From positions 124,001 to 188,000 of the forward strand of contig NZ_JHVJ01000003.1 of the NCBI RefSeq assembly GCF_000620085.1: a stretch of DNA of 64,000 bases, in the 5' to 3' direction. Below the pieces are notes generated by a model. It made no database searches, was not told where the DNA came from, and saw nothing but the letters and a program-made list of their open reading frames with translations. Made by a program: the position numbers and the translations under genes. This DNA is from Marinobacterium jannaschii DSM 6295. GTDB lineage: Bacteria; Pseudomonadota; Gammaproteobacteria; Pseudomonadales; Balneatricaceae. Positions 1 through 8,834 of the stretch are shown piece after piece (the stretch's first letter is position 1; each line of letters starts with the position of its first letter).

Positions 1-2285
1 GGGTCGTCAGTAAGGAAGAGTTACTGCAACAGCTTTGGGATCATGGCGAATACCGTGAGAACTCGCTGACCCAGAGCGTGCGCGAAGCACGGCGTCTGCT
101 GGGTGATTCCGCACAGCAGCCAACGTTTATCCGTAACTTTCCGCAACGGGGCTATCAATGGATTACGGTAACCGAAGTTGTGTTGCCAAAATCGCTGGAA
201 ACAGAGCACGAAGTTGGGCCAGAGCCCGCCCAGTTGGATGATACGCCTGTAGCCACCGAACAGCCTCTGCCCGGCAAGGCCCTCCCGGAGAAACAGCCGA
301 TAGCGGGAACCTTCCGTCGATACCAGATTGTTCTGGTATTGCTGGCCGCACTGCTGATCACTTTTATTCTTTTCAGACCTGTCACCGATAACCAGCCCGC
401 ATCGGAAACAGCCGCCGACAAACCTTCGCAACAACGACTCATGGTATTGCCCTTCATCAATGAGACGGGTGACCCGTCTCTGCAATGGATGGAGATGGGG
501 CTGAGCGATATGCTGGCAACGTCCCTGGCGCAGGGCAGTCAGAGGGCGATTACCGCCCCGGCCGCCAGTCATAACCTGCTGGCTGTAGAGGGGCTTGCAT
601 GGCCTCCTGAGCCGGAGTCACTGCAAGCGCTGATGCGGCAGCAGAAAATTGATCTTTTGTTATACAGCCGGGTCAGCCTCTATCGTGATCAGCAGGTGCT
701 GAATATCCGCCTCTACCGCTCTGATGGTACGGTTACTCAGGGCAGTATCAGCTATCCGCAGCTGGCGATCGCAACCAGTGCCGTTGCGGCCCAGCTTAAG
801 CAACTGATAGATCCGCATCCCGGCACTGGCGAGTTACCACAGATGGCGGCCCATCCGGCATCGGTACAGGACCTTGTGCGTGGCTTGCAGGCCCTGCAGC
901 AGCAGGGGGCCGCGCTGGCCGATAACTACTTTAGCGCCGCGCTGTTGCAGGACCCGGGCAACCGCTGGGCACAGGCTTACAGTGCCAAAACATCCCTGCA
1001 GCTGGGGCGTTGGCAGCAGGCAAGTAGCCGACTCAGTGAGATCGACAGCAGCGGTGACACGGCCCTGGCTAACTTTATCTGTCGCTGGCAGGGAGAGATT
1101 GCCTACCGCCAGGGAAGTCTGGATTCTGCGCACCAGCAGCTGACGGCCTGTGCGGTGCTGGCCGAAAACAGTCATGACCGGCGTATTGAGTATGAAAGCT
1201 ATCGCCTGCTGGCTCAGATTGCCCACCAACAGTACAACTGGTCGGAGTTTCGCCGCTGGAACCGCCTGGCAGCGGGGTTAAGCGATGCCGATGGTGGCCT
1301 GGAGGTGCAGGCCGAACGGCTGTTCTATCTTGGCAACCCTGTCGAGTCCGGGCTGGAAAAAGACCCCTACAATGACTTGTTGCAGAACGGGCCGCGCCTG
1401 AAACAGGCGCTGCTCTACTTCCAGTCCCTGGCTAACCAGCCCCGTATCGCCGCCACCCGTTTCGCCCTGGCACAGAACTATACTTTGCCGCTGTCCGAAC
1501 GTGAGTCTGCGCTGAAGGAAGCGGTGATGCTCTGGCGCAGCCTGAAAATGCCTTTTGAGCTGGCCCAGGCGCTCACCTATGAAGGCTTCTACCGGTTGCA
1601 GTTACATCAGGGTGAGCGTGCCATTGAACCGCTTGAAGAGGCTATCCGGCTGACAGAACAGCTTGGCGCACAGTGGCTGCAAGAGCAGGCGCGCTTCTAC
1701 CGGGCCTTTGCTGACCTGGATATAGGGCTGGCGCGAGGTGGTGATCCTGATCCGTCCGCCTTGCAACGATCTGTACAAGGATTTGACCGCCTGCTAGCAG
1801 AAGGGACGCTGCCGCAAAAAGAGCAGGCCGATGCGCGAGTCCTGAGTGGCTGGGCACTGGCAGAGCTGGGCCAGCTTGAGGAAGCCAGACAACGCCAGCA
1901 ACAGGCGCGTACTTTCTATCGGGATAACCAGATGGATATCTCCTTCGGCTATACCCTGTACTCCCAGATGTGGATTGCCCTGCTGCAGAACAATCTGGAA
2001 GAGGTGGTCAGGCTGGGCCGCGAGCCAGTGCAAACCCGGTTGCAGCTTCGTTACTTGGCAGAGGCCTACCATCGTCTGGCGCGTTACGAGGACGCCGCCG
2101 AGACATTTGCCGCCATTGCGACGAAGTTTTCAGAGAGCTGGACCGACGATGATCGTCAGATACTGAAGCAGTATCGGCTGAATCCGACGCAGGGGCTGGG
2201 AATCTTACCCAGCGCCCATCTGGTGTACTGTGAATCGGATTGGCAGGTGGAAACCGCGCTACTACCGGTCAGCCAGATAAAATAG
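1..2285 (+). CDS. CadC/ToxR-like membrane transcriptional regulator with TPR-rich periplasmic part (5' truncated)
   Basis: The reading frame is open from base 3, so the start lies before the window. The first ~57 residues visible match the C-terminal part of an OmpR/PhoB-type winged helix (pattern LTQSVREARRLLGD, then FIRNFPQRGYQW). A Pro/Glu-rich linker follows, then one membrane helix (nt ~321-374, YQIVLVLLAALLITFILF). The rest, about 630 residues, should be periplasmic: a TolB/FlgO-like start (RLMVLPFINETGD) and then helical, Ala/Gln/Leu-rich repeats of TPR type. This is the CadC/ToxR architecture, in which a membrane protein senses outside the cytoplasm and binds DNA directly. The signal is not apparent. 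Family assignment is firm; target genes are unknown and may lie upstream of the window. Confidence 0.85.
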   Translation, partial: VVSKEELLQQLWDHGEYRENSLTQSVREARRLLGDSAQQPTFIRNFPQRGYQWITVTEVVLPKSLETEHEVGPEPAQLDDTPVATEQPLPGKALPEKQPIAGTFRRYQIVLVLLAALLITFILFRPVTDNQPASETAADKPSQQRLMVLPFINETGDPSLQWMEMGLSDMLATSLAQGSQRAITAPAASHNLLAVEGLAWPPEPESLQALMRQQKIDLLLYSRVSLYRDQQVLNIRLYRSDGTVTQGSISYPQLAIATSAVAAQLKQLIDPHPGTGELPQMAAHPASVQDLVRGLQALQQQGAALADNYFSAALLQDPGNRWAQAYSAKTSLQLGRWQQASSRLSEIDSSGDTALANFICRWQGEIAYRQGSLDSAHQQLTACAVLAENSHDRRIEYESYRLLAQIAHQQYNWSEFRRWNRLAAGLSDADGGLEVQAERLFYLGNPVESGLEKDPYNDLLQNGPRLKQALLYFQSLANQPRIAATRFALAQNYTLPLSERESALKEAVMLWRSLKMPFELAQALTYEGFYRLQLHQGERAIEPLEEAIRLTEQLGAQWLQEQARFYRAFADLDIGLARGGDPDPSALQRSVQGFDRLLAEGTLPQKEQADARVLSGWALAELGQLEEARQRQQQARTFYRDNQMDISFGYTLYSQMWIALLQNNLEEVVRLGREPVQTRLQLRYLAEAYHRLARYEDAAETFAAIATKFSESWTDDDRQILKQYRLNPTQGLGILPSAHLVYCESDWQVETALLPVSQIK

Positions 2286-2298
2286 GGCCAAAGCTGGA

Positions 2299-2356
2299 TG
2301 TTCGGAAAACGGCAGCCTGTGCTCCGTAAATCGCTCAGCCGCAGGTTTTCCGAACA
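2299..2356. repeat. Perfect 12-bp inverted repeat with 34-nt spacer
   Basis: TGTTCGGAAAAC at 2299-2310 is repeated as its exact reverse complement at 2345-2356. It lies 14 bases after the stop of the CadC-like gene. There is no T-run directly after it, so it is not a classical intrinsic terminator. It could end transcription in a Rho-assisted way, protect the mRNA 3' end, or be an operator. Confidence 0.6.
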
Positions 2357-2410
2357 GGGGGCGTAATCCTCGTTGCCGCCAGGCAGTATGGAACTGCTAA
2401 ATGTCGCTGC

Positions 2411-2788
2411 TTAATCCCTGCCAGACCCCGGCTGCCATAGATCGACAAAGACCCGAGGCGCCACAAGTTTGTCATCCATCGCCATCAGACTGAGTACCGC
2501 CAGGTAGCTATCCTCTGTCGCGGAAAAATGCTGCTTCCAGTAAAAGGATACAGCGCTTTCCTATCGGGTCAGCCCAAGATACTCGCGATTGGTGTAAGTA
2601 CCATATCTCCGCCGGACCGCCTGACACTGCTCAGTAAAACTCTCTTCGCTAAAGTGCTCCGGCACCGGACGCGGAAAGTCCCGGATATGGGCGGTATTAT
2701 CCAGCCGGTTGGCCGTCAGCATAATGTTATCCATCAGCGGCGTCGCAAGCGCCAGCAGCTGCTGATCGGTCTGGTTAGTCAGGTCCAT
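2411..2788 (-). pseudogene. Small conserved-looking protein gene interrupted by one in-frame amber codon
   Basis: Reading the minus strand from an ATG at 2788 (preceded by GGAGAG four bases upstream) gives 75 codons, a TAG at 2563-2561, then another 49 codons in the same frame to a TAA at 2413-2411. The total would be ~125 aa. The part after the TAG (start ESAVSFYWKQHFSATED) looks like normal protein, with a balanced, structured composition, so this seems to be one gene with a single nonsense codon, not two genes. I do not recognise the family. It could be a young pseudogene, a sequencing error, or a readthrough case; nothing in the window supports recoding machinery. No neighbour suggests a role. 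Confidence 0.5.
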
Positions 2789-2813
2789 ATAACTCTCCAT
2801 AGAGCGTCTTCAG

Positions 2814-2935
2814 ATAGGTAGGTTGGTGATGCGGAGCGTAGCGACTAATCCCAACATTGTTGTGAAGCTGACAATATTGTCGGAGATCGGATCCCTTTGC
2901 TGGGATTCGTAAGCTCACCGCCAGCCTACACCTAT
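2814..2935. repeat. REP/MITE-like palindromic element, copy 1
   Basis: The left arm (GTAGGTTGGTGATGCGGAGC..., from 2818) and the right arm (..GCTGGGATTCGTAAGCTCACC, to 2935) form an imperfect long inverted repeat ending in CCTAC-type termini. Related sequence occurs at 5233-5350 in the opposite orientation and at 32426-32537. No transposase is present, so this looks like a non-autonomous palindromic element (REP/BIME or MITE class). Confidence 0.7.
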
Positions 2936-3140
2936 CTCATTGGTAATACTGTCATAGCCTCTCTCTGTGGGAACCAGTGACAGATAACTTCCGTGGAAGG
3001 GTTACCGGATTCGGAAGTTTTACTTAAGTCTATTCTTGAAGGCTGGCTTTGATACAGAATATTTAGGTATGCTGCATTAAATGGATATTAACTTATGGGA
3101 GTGTTTTTCCCAATATTGGGTCTGAAATTATAGGGGAGTT

Positions 3141-4322
3141 ATGCGTCTAGTTACTGGTGGAAAATGCTTGTCTTCAAAGATAGTAAGGCTGATAGATAAA
3201 CATGATAGGTTCTCATTCGCTGTTGCATGGATGGGTTCAAATAATCGCGCATTTGAAACAGTTTGTAAATCAAGGAGTAAATTAAATAAAGCGGTTGTAG
3301 GGACTCACTTTTATCAAACTAGCCCTGATGTTTTGGACGAGTTTTCATGCGCTGATAATTTTAGATTTTTTTTGCAGCCTAATGGGGTCTTTCATCCAAA
3401 AGTTTATCTTTTTGAGTCTGTTGATAATTGGGATATTCTTATTGGGAGCGCAAATTTTACAAATGGTGCCTTTGCAGAAAATACAGAGTTATTAGTTCAT
3501 ATATCGTCTATGGATACTGATGATAATATAAAATCTGAAGTGGAAAATACTATCCTTGATTACTGGAAAAAAGCGAACGTAGTCACACAGGAAGAAGCTA
3601 GGTCATATAGAGAACTCAGTAAAATACAAAAGCCTTTTCTTCAGCGATTATCAGGTGATTATTCGTCTTCTGGGGTTGGGAAAGCACCCATTTATACTGA
3701 CGTTATGAAAATGTCTTGGGAAACCTTTCTGGAAAAGGTTAAAGCAGATCCCTATCATGGATTTTCCGAACGTTGCGATTTATTGACTGAGGTGAATAAC
3801 TGCTTTAAGAAACACTCTTCATTCTCTGAAATGGGTTTGGGGGTTCGTAAAACAATTGCTGGTCTTCCTAATGAATGGAATGAAAATTGGGCTTGGTTTG
3901 GAAGTATGCGAGGGGCAGGGTACTTTCATCAGGCAATAAATAATAATGATCCGTATATTTCTGAAGCACTAGATAGTATACCGGTTGAGGGCAGGGTTGA
4001 TCGTTCTATGTATCTTGAATACATAGATGTTTTTCGAAGAGCTTTTCCAAATGGACGTGATGGAATAGGTATTGCTAGCAGGCTGCTTGCACTAAAGAGG
4101 CCGGACCAGTTCATTTGTCTTGATTCGAAAAATAAGACAGTCTTATTGAATGATTTCAATGTAAAGAAAAGCGGGCTTGATTATGATAGGTACTGGGATG
4201 ATCTTATTGCAAGAATTACAGATTCTGTATGGTGGAATACTCCCCGTCCAGTTGATGACGTAGACAAAAAAGTTTGGGATAGTCGAGCTGCAATGCTAGA
4301 TGCAATTTTTTATCAGCCCTAA
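3141..4322 (+). CDS. Phospholipase-D-like (HKD) nuclease family protein
   Basis: The 393-aa protein has an N-terminal PLD-like domain with one HKD motif: H85-P-K87 followed by IGSAN at 101-105, the HxK...GSxN pattern of the PLD/BfiI-type nuclease superfamily. One motif per chain suggests dimerisation, as in bacterial PLD nucleases. The C-terminal ~200 residues form a second domain (GIGIASRLLALKRPDQFICL) that I cannot name. No signal peptide or membrane helix is evident, so it is probably cytoplasmic. The ATG follows AGGGGAG. The gene is much more AT-rich than its surroundings, and its stop codon abuts a decayed acyltransferase whose N-terminus is missing, which suggests acquisition by transfer. 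PLD nucleases of this type often occur as restriction or defence effectors; that role is inferred. No methylase or helicase partner is present. Confidence 0.75.
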   Translation: MRLVTGGKCLSSKIVRLIDKHDRFSFAVAWMGSNNRAFETVCKSRSKLNKAVVGTHFYQTSPDVLDEFSCADNFRFFLQPNGVFHPKVYLFESVDNWDILIGSANFTNGAFAENTELLVHISSMDTDDNIKSEVENTILDYWKKANVVTQEEARSYRELSKIQKPFLQRLSGDYSSSGVGKAPIYTDVMKMSWETFLEKVKADPYHGFSERCDLLTEVNNCFKKHSSFSEMGLGVRKTIAGLPNEWNENWAWFGSMRGAGYFHQAINNNDPYISEALDSIPVEGRVDRSMYLEYIDVFRRAFPNGRDGIGIASRLLALKRPDQFICLDSKNKTVLLNDFNVKKSGLDYDRYWDDLIARITDSVWWNTPRPVDDVDKKVWDSRAAMLDAIFYQP

Positions 4323-5117
4323 TAACCTCTATCATTTACAGGATGTTCTTTTCTCGCTGGTAAGCATCTTCCTGTTTGGCCTGATAGCCTATTCCGATTC
4401 GGGATTTTCCGGTAACTACTTCTGCTTTCTCTGGAGCCAATACCTTGGTGGTGGGCAATTGGAGATGGGGCCACTCTGGTTTATCGCCCAGCTGTTGGTC
4501 TAATGCCTGCTATTCGCCCTATGGCGTGGTTTGAGGCCCGGTATACCTCAGTCGATTCCGGCACTGCCCGGACATGGTTCTATATTGCTATACACCCTGG
4601 CACTCGCAGTTGCCGGAATTGCTGTGCGGGGTTTCTATGCCCAGGATGAGTGAATTCGTATCGGCGCATTGATTCCGGCAGAACCGGTGTACCTGCCGAA
4701 ATATATCAGCCTGTTTATCATCGGTATCTTGGCGGGCCGGGGGCGTTGGCTGCTTTTGTAGTGGCGCTGGTGGCTCGGCAGATGCCCACGCTATTACCGA
4801 AAAGCGTCAACTGGCAGCTGCTGTGGGGTGGGCTGGAAGCCTTTGTCTGTGTGGGCTTTATACTCGGCTTTCTGGCGATAGGCCGTTCAATCCAACCGGG
4901 CACCGGGTGGCTTAAGCTAAGCGGCTGCGTCTACGGTGTTTACCTATTTCACGTATTCAGCGTCGTCGGAGTACAGATGGCGATTATTGATTATCAGCTG
5001 TCTGCCATGCTGAAATTCCTGATCGTTACGGTGCAAACCAGCAGGGCGGGTTCTTCCTATCATCCTGCAACTTGATGTCCTCGCTGCTGGATAAAATCGT
5101 CCTGGCAACAGGCGCGC
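4323..5117 (+). pseudogene. Decayed acyltransferase-3 family membrane protein (N-terminus missing)
   Basis: The first frame encodes membrane segments ending MGPLWFIAQLLV, typical of the acyltransferase-3 (OafA/NolX-type O-acyltransferase) family, then meets TAA at 4501. The same frame resumes (CLLFALWRG...), meets TGA at ~4651, and continues with YLPKYISLFIIGILAGRG, another family hallmark. Past ~4735 the frame shifts and the remaining helices (VCVGFILGFLAIGRS, then GVYLFHVFSVVG) lie in another frame up to ~5030. Several stops and at least one frameshift show that it is dead. The N-terminal catalytic half is absent: the homology starts right at the end of the PLD-like gene, so that gene probably replaced it. 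Confidence 0.75.
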
Positions 5118-5232
5118 AATCTCTCGGGTGTTGTTTGTTTGGCGATAACCAGCATCTCGAATTTAGCCGATGTGAACAACCTCCTCAGTAACCACAGTTA
5201 GGTGTGGTAATTAGCAAAGTATTGCAAGCGAA

Positions 5233-5350
5233 ATAGGTGTAGGCTGGCGGTGAGCTTGCGAACCCCAGCAAAAGGGGGCTAATTTCGGCAATATTACCTG
5301 CTTCATGGCAGTGTTGGGATTCGTCGTTGCACTCCTCGTCACCAACCTAC
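5233..5350. repeat. REP/MITE-like palindromic element, copy 2 (inverted relative to copy 1)
   Basis: The sequence from ATAGGTGTAGGCTGGCGGTG (5233) to CACCAACCTAC (5350) matches the reverse complement of copy 1 at 2814-2935 along both arms, with changes mostly in the centre. Copies 1 and 2 thus bracket the AT-rich PLD-like gene and the acyltransferase remnant as an inverted pair. Past both copies lies a shared word, GTGGGAACCAG (about 2966 and 5374). The bases between 5118 and 5232 show nothing recognisable. Confidence 0.7.
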
Positions 5351-5401
5351 GCATACTTTCACAGTCTCGGAGCGTGGGAACCAGCATTAAACTAATATCC
5401 C

Positions 5402-5438
5402 AAAAAAACACCCCACCGGTTAATACCCGGCGGGGTTT
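5402..5438 (-). terminator. Rho-independent terminator of the F420 operon
   Basis: On the minus strand a GC-rich stem (CCCCGCCGGG pairing with CCGGTGGGG around a short TATTAA loop) is followed by a run of seven T after GTG. It lies about 180 bases after the stop of the LLM oxidoreductase gene and should end the cofG-to-LLM transcript. Confidence 0.75.
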
Positions 5439-5443
5439 AAATT

Positions 5444-5467
5444 GTGCGCCGCGGCCAGGCGGCGCAC
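5444..5467. repeat. Perfect GC-rich hairpin
   Basis: GTGCGCCGC at 5444-5452 pairs exactly with GCGGCGCAC at 5459-5467 around a six-base loop. It precedes the terminator on the minus strand and may stabilise the 3' end of the operon mRNA. The remaining bases to 5620 hold nothing else that I can name. Confidence 0.55.
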
Positions 5468-5620
5468 GTCCCAACTGAAGCAGTGCCGGTTGCCGTCGGC
5501 AGCTGTTTCATCCCGGGCCGCGGAGTGGTGGCCCGGTAAGGTCAGATTGTGGGTGTTGCCACCCTCCCCAGGCCGAAGCGATTGTTTCGGTTAGGGGCCA
5601 TAGCTTCCGTGTTTTCCTCC

Positions 5621-6628
5621 TTATTTGTCCTTAAATTTCGGGATGATGTGGTTGCCGTATTCGGCAATGATCTGTTCTTCGTCACCGTTATCCAGGTAGA
5701 TGTTGAACTGGGTGGTGCCGGCTTCTTCCAGGTTCTTCAGTTTGGCGATATGGTCGTCGACGCTGCCGAGGACACAGAAGCTTTTGATGATGTCTTCGGA
5801 GATAAAGTCCAGGTAGGGGTTATCGCTCTGTCCGTGCTTGGAGTAGTCGTAGCCTTTACGCTGTTCGATGTAGTCGGTCAGGCTGCGTGGCACCAGGCCG
5901 GAGTCGCTGCCGTATTTCTCGACGATATCGGCGACGTGGTTACCCACCATGGCCGGGAACCATTTGGTTTTTTCCAGGCAGCGATCCATATCGCCGAAGA
6001 AGGCGGGGGCGGCGGCCTGTACCTTGAAGTTGGACATATCGCGGCCTGCGGCTTCACCGGCTTCGATGCACTGGTCCTTAAACCATTTGATCAGGCCTGG
6101 GTCACCGATCTGCAGGATCACGCCGTCGCCGACTTCACCGGCAGTGGCCAGGGCTTTAGGGCCGTAGGCACCGATCCACACCGGCAGCTCGTAGCCGTCT
6201 GCCCACGGTAGCTGTACCGGGTTCTCGCACTCGCCGTAGGTGACTTCGTCGCCGCGCACCATCGCTTTTACTTTCTGGGTGAATTCGGCAACGCGGGCCA
6301 GCGGTGCCGGTTTTTTACCCATCACACGCATGGAGGAGTCGCCACGGCCGAGGCCGATATCGATACGGCCCTCACTCTGGGCTGCGAGGCTGGCGTAGAG
6401 GCTGGCCGCCAGTGACCAGTCACGGATATTGGGGTTGGTGACACAAGGGCCGAAGCGCATTTTGCTGGTGTGCTCCATGCACATCGCCATGGCGACGAAG
6501 GACTCACGCCAGAGGATGTGGGAGTCGTAGAACCAGCAGTAGTCGAAGCCAGCTTCTTCTGCCTGACGGACCAGGTTACGGGCGCGGTTTGGGCTGACAA
6601 AACCTTTAAAGGTAATTCCGAATTCCAT
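5621..6628 (-). CDS. F420-dependent LLM-class (luciferase-like) oxidoreductase, CPS_4043-type family
   Basis: The 335-aa protein is a single TIM-barrel of the bacterial luciferase-like superfamily: N-terminal MEFGITFKGFVSPNRARNLV, a conserved GRIDIGLGRGDSS segment near residue 88, PVWIGAYGPKALATAGEVGD near 150, and a C-terminal SVDDHIAKLKNLEEAG. It resembles the LLM subfamily I know as TIGR03842 (CPS_4043), thought to use F420. It is the last gene of an operon that makes F420 and contains an F420:NADPH oxidoreductase, which strongly supports F420 use. The substrate is not shown by sequence. RutA, the uracil-ring-opening oxygenase, belongs to the same superfamily, and the divergent operon handles dihydropyrimidine- or hydantoin-type rings, so a pyrimidine-type substrate is a reasonable inference. 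ATG follows GAGGAATTATC. Confidence 0.85.
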   Translation of the reverse strand: MEFGITFKGFVSPNRARNLVRQAEEAGFDYCWFYDSHILWRESFVAMAMCMEHTSKMRFGPCVTNPNIRDWSLAASLYASLAAQSEGRIDIGLGRGDSSMRVMGKKPAPLARVAEFTQKVKAMVRGDEVTYGECENPVQLPWADGYELPVWIGAYGPKALATAGEVGDGVILQIGDPGLIKWFKDQCIEAGEAAGRDMSNFKVQAAAPAFFGDMDRCLEKTKWFPAMVGNHVADIVEKYGSDSGLVPRSLTDYIEQRKGYDYSKHGQSDNPYLDFISEDIIKSFCVLGSVDDHIAKLKNLEEAGTTQFNIYLDNGDEEQIIAEYGNHIIPKFKDK

Positions 6629-6677
6629 GATAATTCCTCTTATTCTTGTTTTACGGTTGTCTATTAATCGTTAGCTA

Positions 6678-7346
6678 TCAGTGACGCGGTGGCTGGATGC
6701 TGATACCGGCGTGGGTAAAGGGCACATCCTTGGAGATGTTCAGCCGGATCAGGATCGGGGTGATCGCCTCGATGCAGCGGGCGCTTTCGGCCAGACCGGC
6801 GTTGTAGGCTTTCACATCCAGTGACTGCAGCAGGCTGATCACCTTCTTCTTGGCGTCCAGCTGATTACCGCAGACCAGGATGTCGCAGTTGATCGGCTGC
6901 TCCAGGTTATTCAGGGTGGTGGCGGAGACGTTGTGTAGCGCGCCGACCACCGGAATCTCTTCACCCAGTAGTGCCTGGGCGGCTTCAGTGGCTGAGCCTT
7001 CCGGTGGCATCTCGACGGCCTTCGGGTTGCCCGGTGCCAGCGGTACCACGATGTCCACCAGTACTTTGTCGGTGAGGGCCGGTTTCAGCTGCTCCAGGGT
7101 GGCGTCGTGGGCGCTGTAGGGCACCGCCAGAATCACCAGCTCGTCGGCCTGTGCTGTGGCACCGAGGTTATCGCTGCCGCTGATAGTGGCGGCACCGTTA
7201 TCCAGCTGCTGTTGTAGCTCGGCGGCGCTTTCAGCAGCGCGCTCGGCATCCCTTGAACCCAGTACCACCGGAATACCGGCCTGAGCGAAGCGCAGGGCAA
7301 GCCCTTTTCCCTGAGGGCCTGTGCCCCCGATAATTGCGACTGTCAT
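6678..7346 (-). CDS. npdG: F420H2:NADP oxidoreductase (NADPH-dependent F420 reductase)
   Basis: The 222-aa protein begins [20 protein letters not shown], the Rossmann dinucleotide-binding start typical of Fno/NpdG, with SRD at ~36-38 for the NADP 2'-phosphate. [11 protein letters not shown] and [13 protein letters not shown] are further family hallmarks. It transfers hydride between NADPH and F420, so it would supply F420H2 to the LLM enzyme next door. The ATG at 7346 overlaps the stop of cofE (ATGA), which implies translational coupling. Longer starts upstream would lie inside cofE and are unlikely. Confidence 0.9.
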   Translation of the reverse strand: MTVAIIGGTGPQGKGLALRFAQAGIPVVLGSRDAERAAESAAELQQQLDNGAATISGSDNLGATAQADELVILAVPYSAHDATLEQLKPALTDKVLVDIVVPLAPGNPKAVEMPPEGSATEAAQALLGEEIPVVGALHNVSATTLNNLEQPINCDILVCGNQLDAKKKVISLLQSLDVKAYNAGLAESARCIEAITPILIRLNISKDVPFTHAGISIQPPRH

Positions 7347-8140
7347 CTGAATAGATCCTCTTTGTGGGGACGAAGCAGGTCGGCGGCCTGGCTCTGGCAG
7401 CGCTGCCAGTCCAGTCCGCGGAAAATAATCACCGGACATTTGCCGCTCTTACTCATCAGCAGTCCGGATGCAGCAGCCAGTTCATCGGCGAAGGCGGGTA
7501 CGGTGACCTTAAGCTCATGGCCCCAGGCATCGTGGTCGCCTGCCATATCGATCTTGGCGGGTACGTTGGCCAGGCCGATGGCGACATTGACCAGCCCGAG
7601 ACGCCAGGGACGGCCAAAGGTATCGCTGATGACCACGCCGAGCTGGCAGCGGCTGTCGTTTTCCAGTTGCTCACAGAGGCGGCGGGCGCTGATATCGGGG
7701 TTATCCGGCAGGGTAATCAGCTGGCCTTCCTCTTCGGCATTGGATTCATCGACGGCGGCGTTGGCGCAGATAAAGCCCAGATGGTGTTCGGCAATAATGG
7801 TGCCTTCTTCCTGATCGGGCCTTTTGCTGGCGCGGATCACCCGGCGCGACTGGCTCAGGATCACCTCAATCTTGCGTGGGTCCTTGCTGACCTCCTGTGC
7901 CAGTGCCAGAGCCTCATTGGAGGGAGTCACGTCGGCCATATTGATAATGGCGCCCTCGGCTTTGGAGATAATCTTGTGGGCCACCACCAGAATGTCGCCG
8001 TCCTCAAACTGCATACCGGCTGCGTTCATGGCTTTGCTGATTTCAGCGGCGACGTCGTCACCGGGGGCAAAGTCAGGCAGGCCGGGCAGGGCGATCACTT
8101 CCATACGATCAGCCATACGATCGGTCATTTGATCAGACAT
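7343..8140 (-). CDS. cofE: Coenzyme F420-0:L-glutamate ligase
   Basis: The 265-aa product has the CofE/FbiB-N fold: [17 protein letters not shown] near the start, [14 protein letters not shown] around 50, and [20 protein letters not shown] around 173, all typical. It adds glutamates to F420-0 using GTP. Length is that of a stand-alone CofE; the C-terminal nitroreductase-like domain of mycobacterial FbiB is absent. The N-terminus carries a short degenerate repeat ([11 protein letters not shown]). The start at 8140 is chosen because GGGGAGGAG lies just upstream; it overlaps the end of cofC by 8 bases. Confidence 0.92.
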   Translation of the reverse strand: MSDQMTDRMADRMEVIALPGLPDFAPGDDVAAEISKAMNAAGMQFEDGDILVVAHKIISKAEGAIINMADVTPSNEALALAQEVSKDPRKIEVILSQSRRVIRASKRPDQEEGTIIAEHHLGFICANAAVDESNAEEEGQLITLPDNPDISARRLCEQLENDSRCQLGVVISDTFGRPWRLGLVNVAIGLANVPAKIDMAGDHDAWGHELKVTVPAFADELAAASGLLMSKSGKCPVIIFRGLDWQRCQSQAADLLRPHKEDLFR

Positions 8141-8834
8141 GGGCGGCTCCTCCCCGTGATGTTCTGGCTTTGTGGTGATCGAGGCCGGTGCTACGGTCGA
8201 GGTGGCGCATATCTTCCGGCAGGTCAATATCCTGGCTCAGGTCTTTCAGGCGCAGACGCTGGCAGGGCAGGCCGCGGGAGATCGCCTGCTGCTGGTGGGC
8301 GGCGGCGGAGTCTTCGCCATAGCAGAACGGGATCGCGTCCGGCGGGCAGCTGAGCAGGGCGTTGGTGCCGCCATCCTTGGCATCGGCGATCACCACGCCC
8401 TGATGCAGGCTGTCGTTTTCGCCCAGTTTATTGATCAGCCGGCTGACCTCGTCGACATTAAGCCGGGCGATATCCGCCGGGATTACCAGCTGGGCCTGAT
8501 AGCCCTGACGCAGGCTCCAGGCAGTGGCGCGGTCGATGGCATTGCAGAGGCCATCGGCTTCCGGTTCCAGCAATACGCTGCAACCGTAGCGGTCGGCGAT
8601 ATTGCGGATACTGCGGGCATCGGTCACCACCAGCAGGTTGTAGTCGGCAAACAGGCGGCTGAAAAAAGCCAGGGTGTTCTCGAACATCTCCAGTGCCAGG
8701 GCGCTGCGTACCTCGTCGCTGAGGGCGGGACGCAGGCGTTGCTTGGCGGCGGTCGGGTCTTTCATCGGCACCACGATATTGATGCGGCTGGCGCTGTCGG
8801 TCGCGAAGCTGTGTCGCAGGTTAAAGCGATTCAT
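8133..8834 (-). CDS. cofC: CofC/FbiD-type phospholactate (or 3-phosphoglycerate/PEP) guanylyltransferase
   Basis: This 233-aa protein has the nucleotidyltransferase start INIVVPMKDPTAAKQRLRP (residues ~18-36), LLVVTDARSIRNIADRYG and LVIPADIARL, all features of CofC. It activates a three-carbon phospho-acid with GTP for transfer to Fo by CofD. Which acid is used (2-phospholactate, PEP or 3-phosphoglycerate) varies between organisms and cannot be read from the sequence by eye. It overlaps cofD by four bases (ATGA) and cofE by eight, in a tight operon. The C-terminal tail after ~215 is basic and may be disordered. Confidence 0.9.
   Translation of the reverse strand: MNRFNLRHSFATDSASRINIVVPMKDPTAAKQRLRPALSDEVRSALALEMFENTLAFFSRLFADYNLLVVTDARSIRNIADRYGCSVLLEPEADGLCNAIDRATAWSLRQGYQAQLVIPADIARLNVDEVSRLINKLGENDSLHQGVVIADAKDGGTNALLSCPPDAIPFCYGEDSAAAHQQQAISRGLPCQRLRLKDLSQDIDLPEDMRHLDRSTGLDHHKARTSRGGAAHV

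Noticed and set aside
2528-2821. 97-codon plus-strand frame over the amber-interrupted gene
   Set aside because: The minus-strand frame has the ribosome site and protein-like composition on both sides of the TAG; the plus frame is basic and unpatterned.
7364-8353. 329-codon plus-strand frame opposite cofE and cofC
   Set aside because: Antisense to two overlapping, conserved F420 genes; no start signal.
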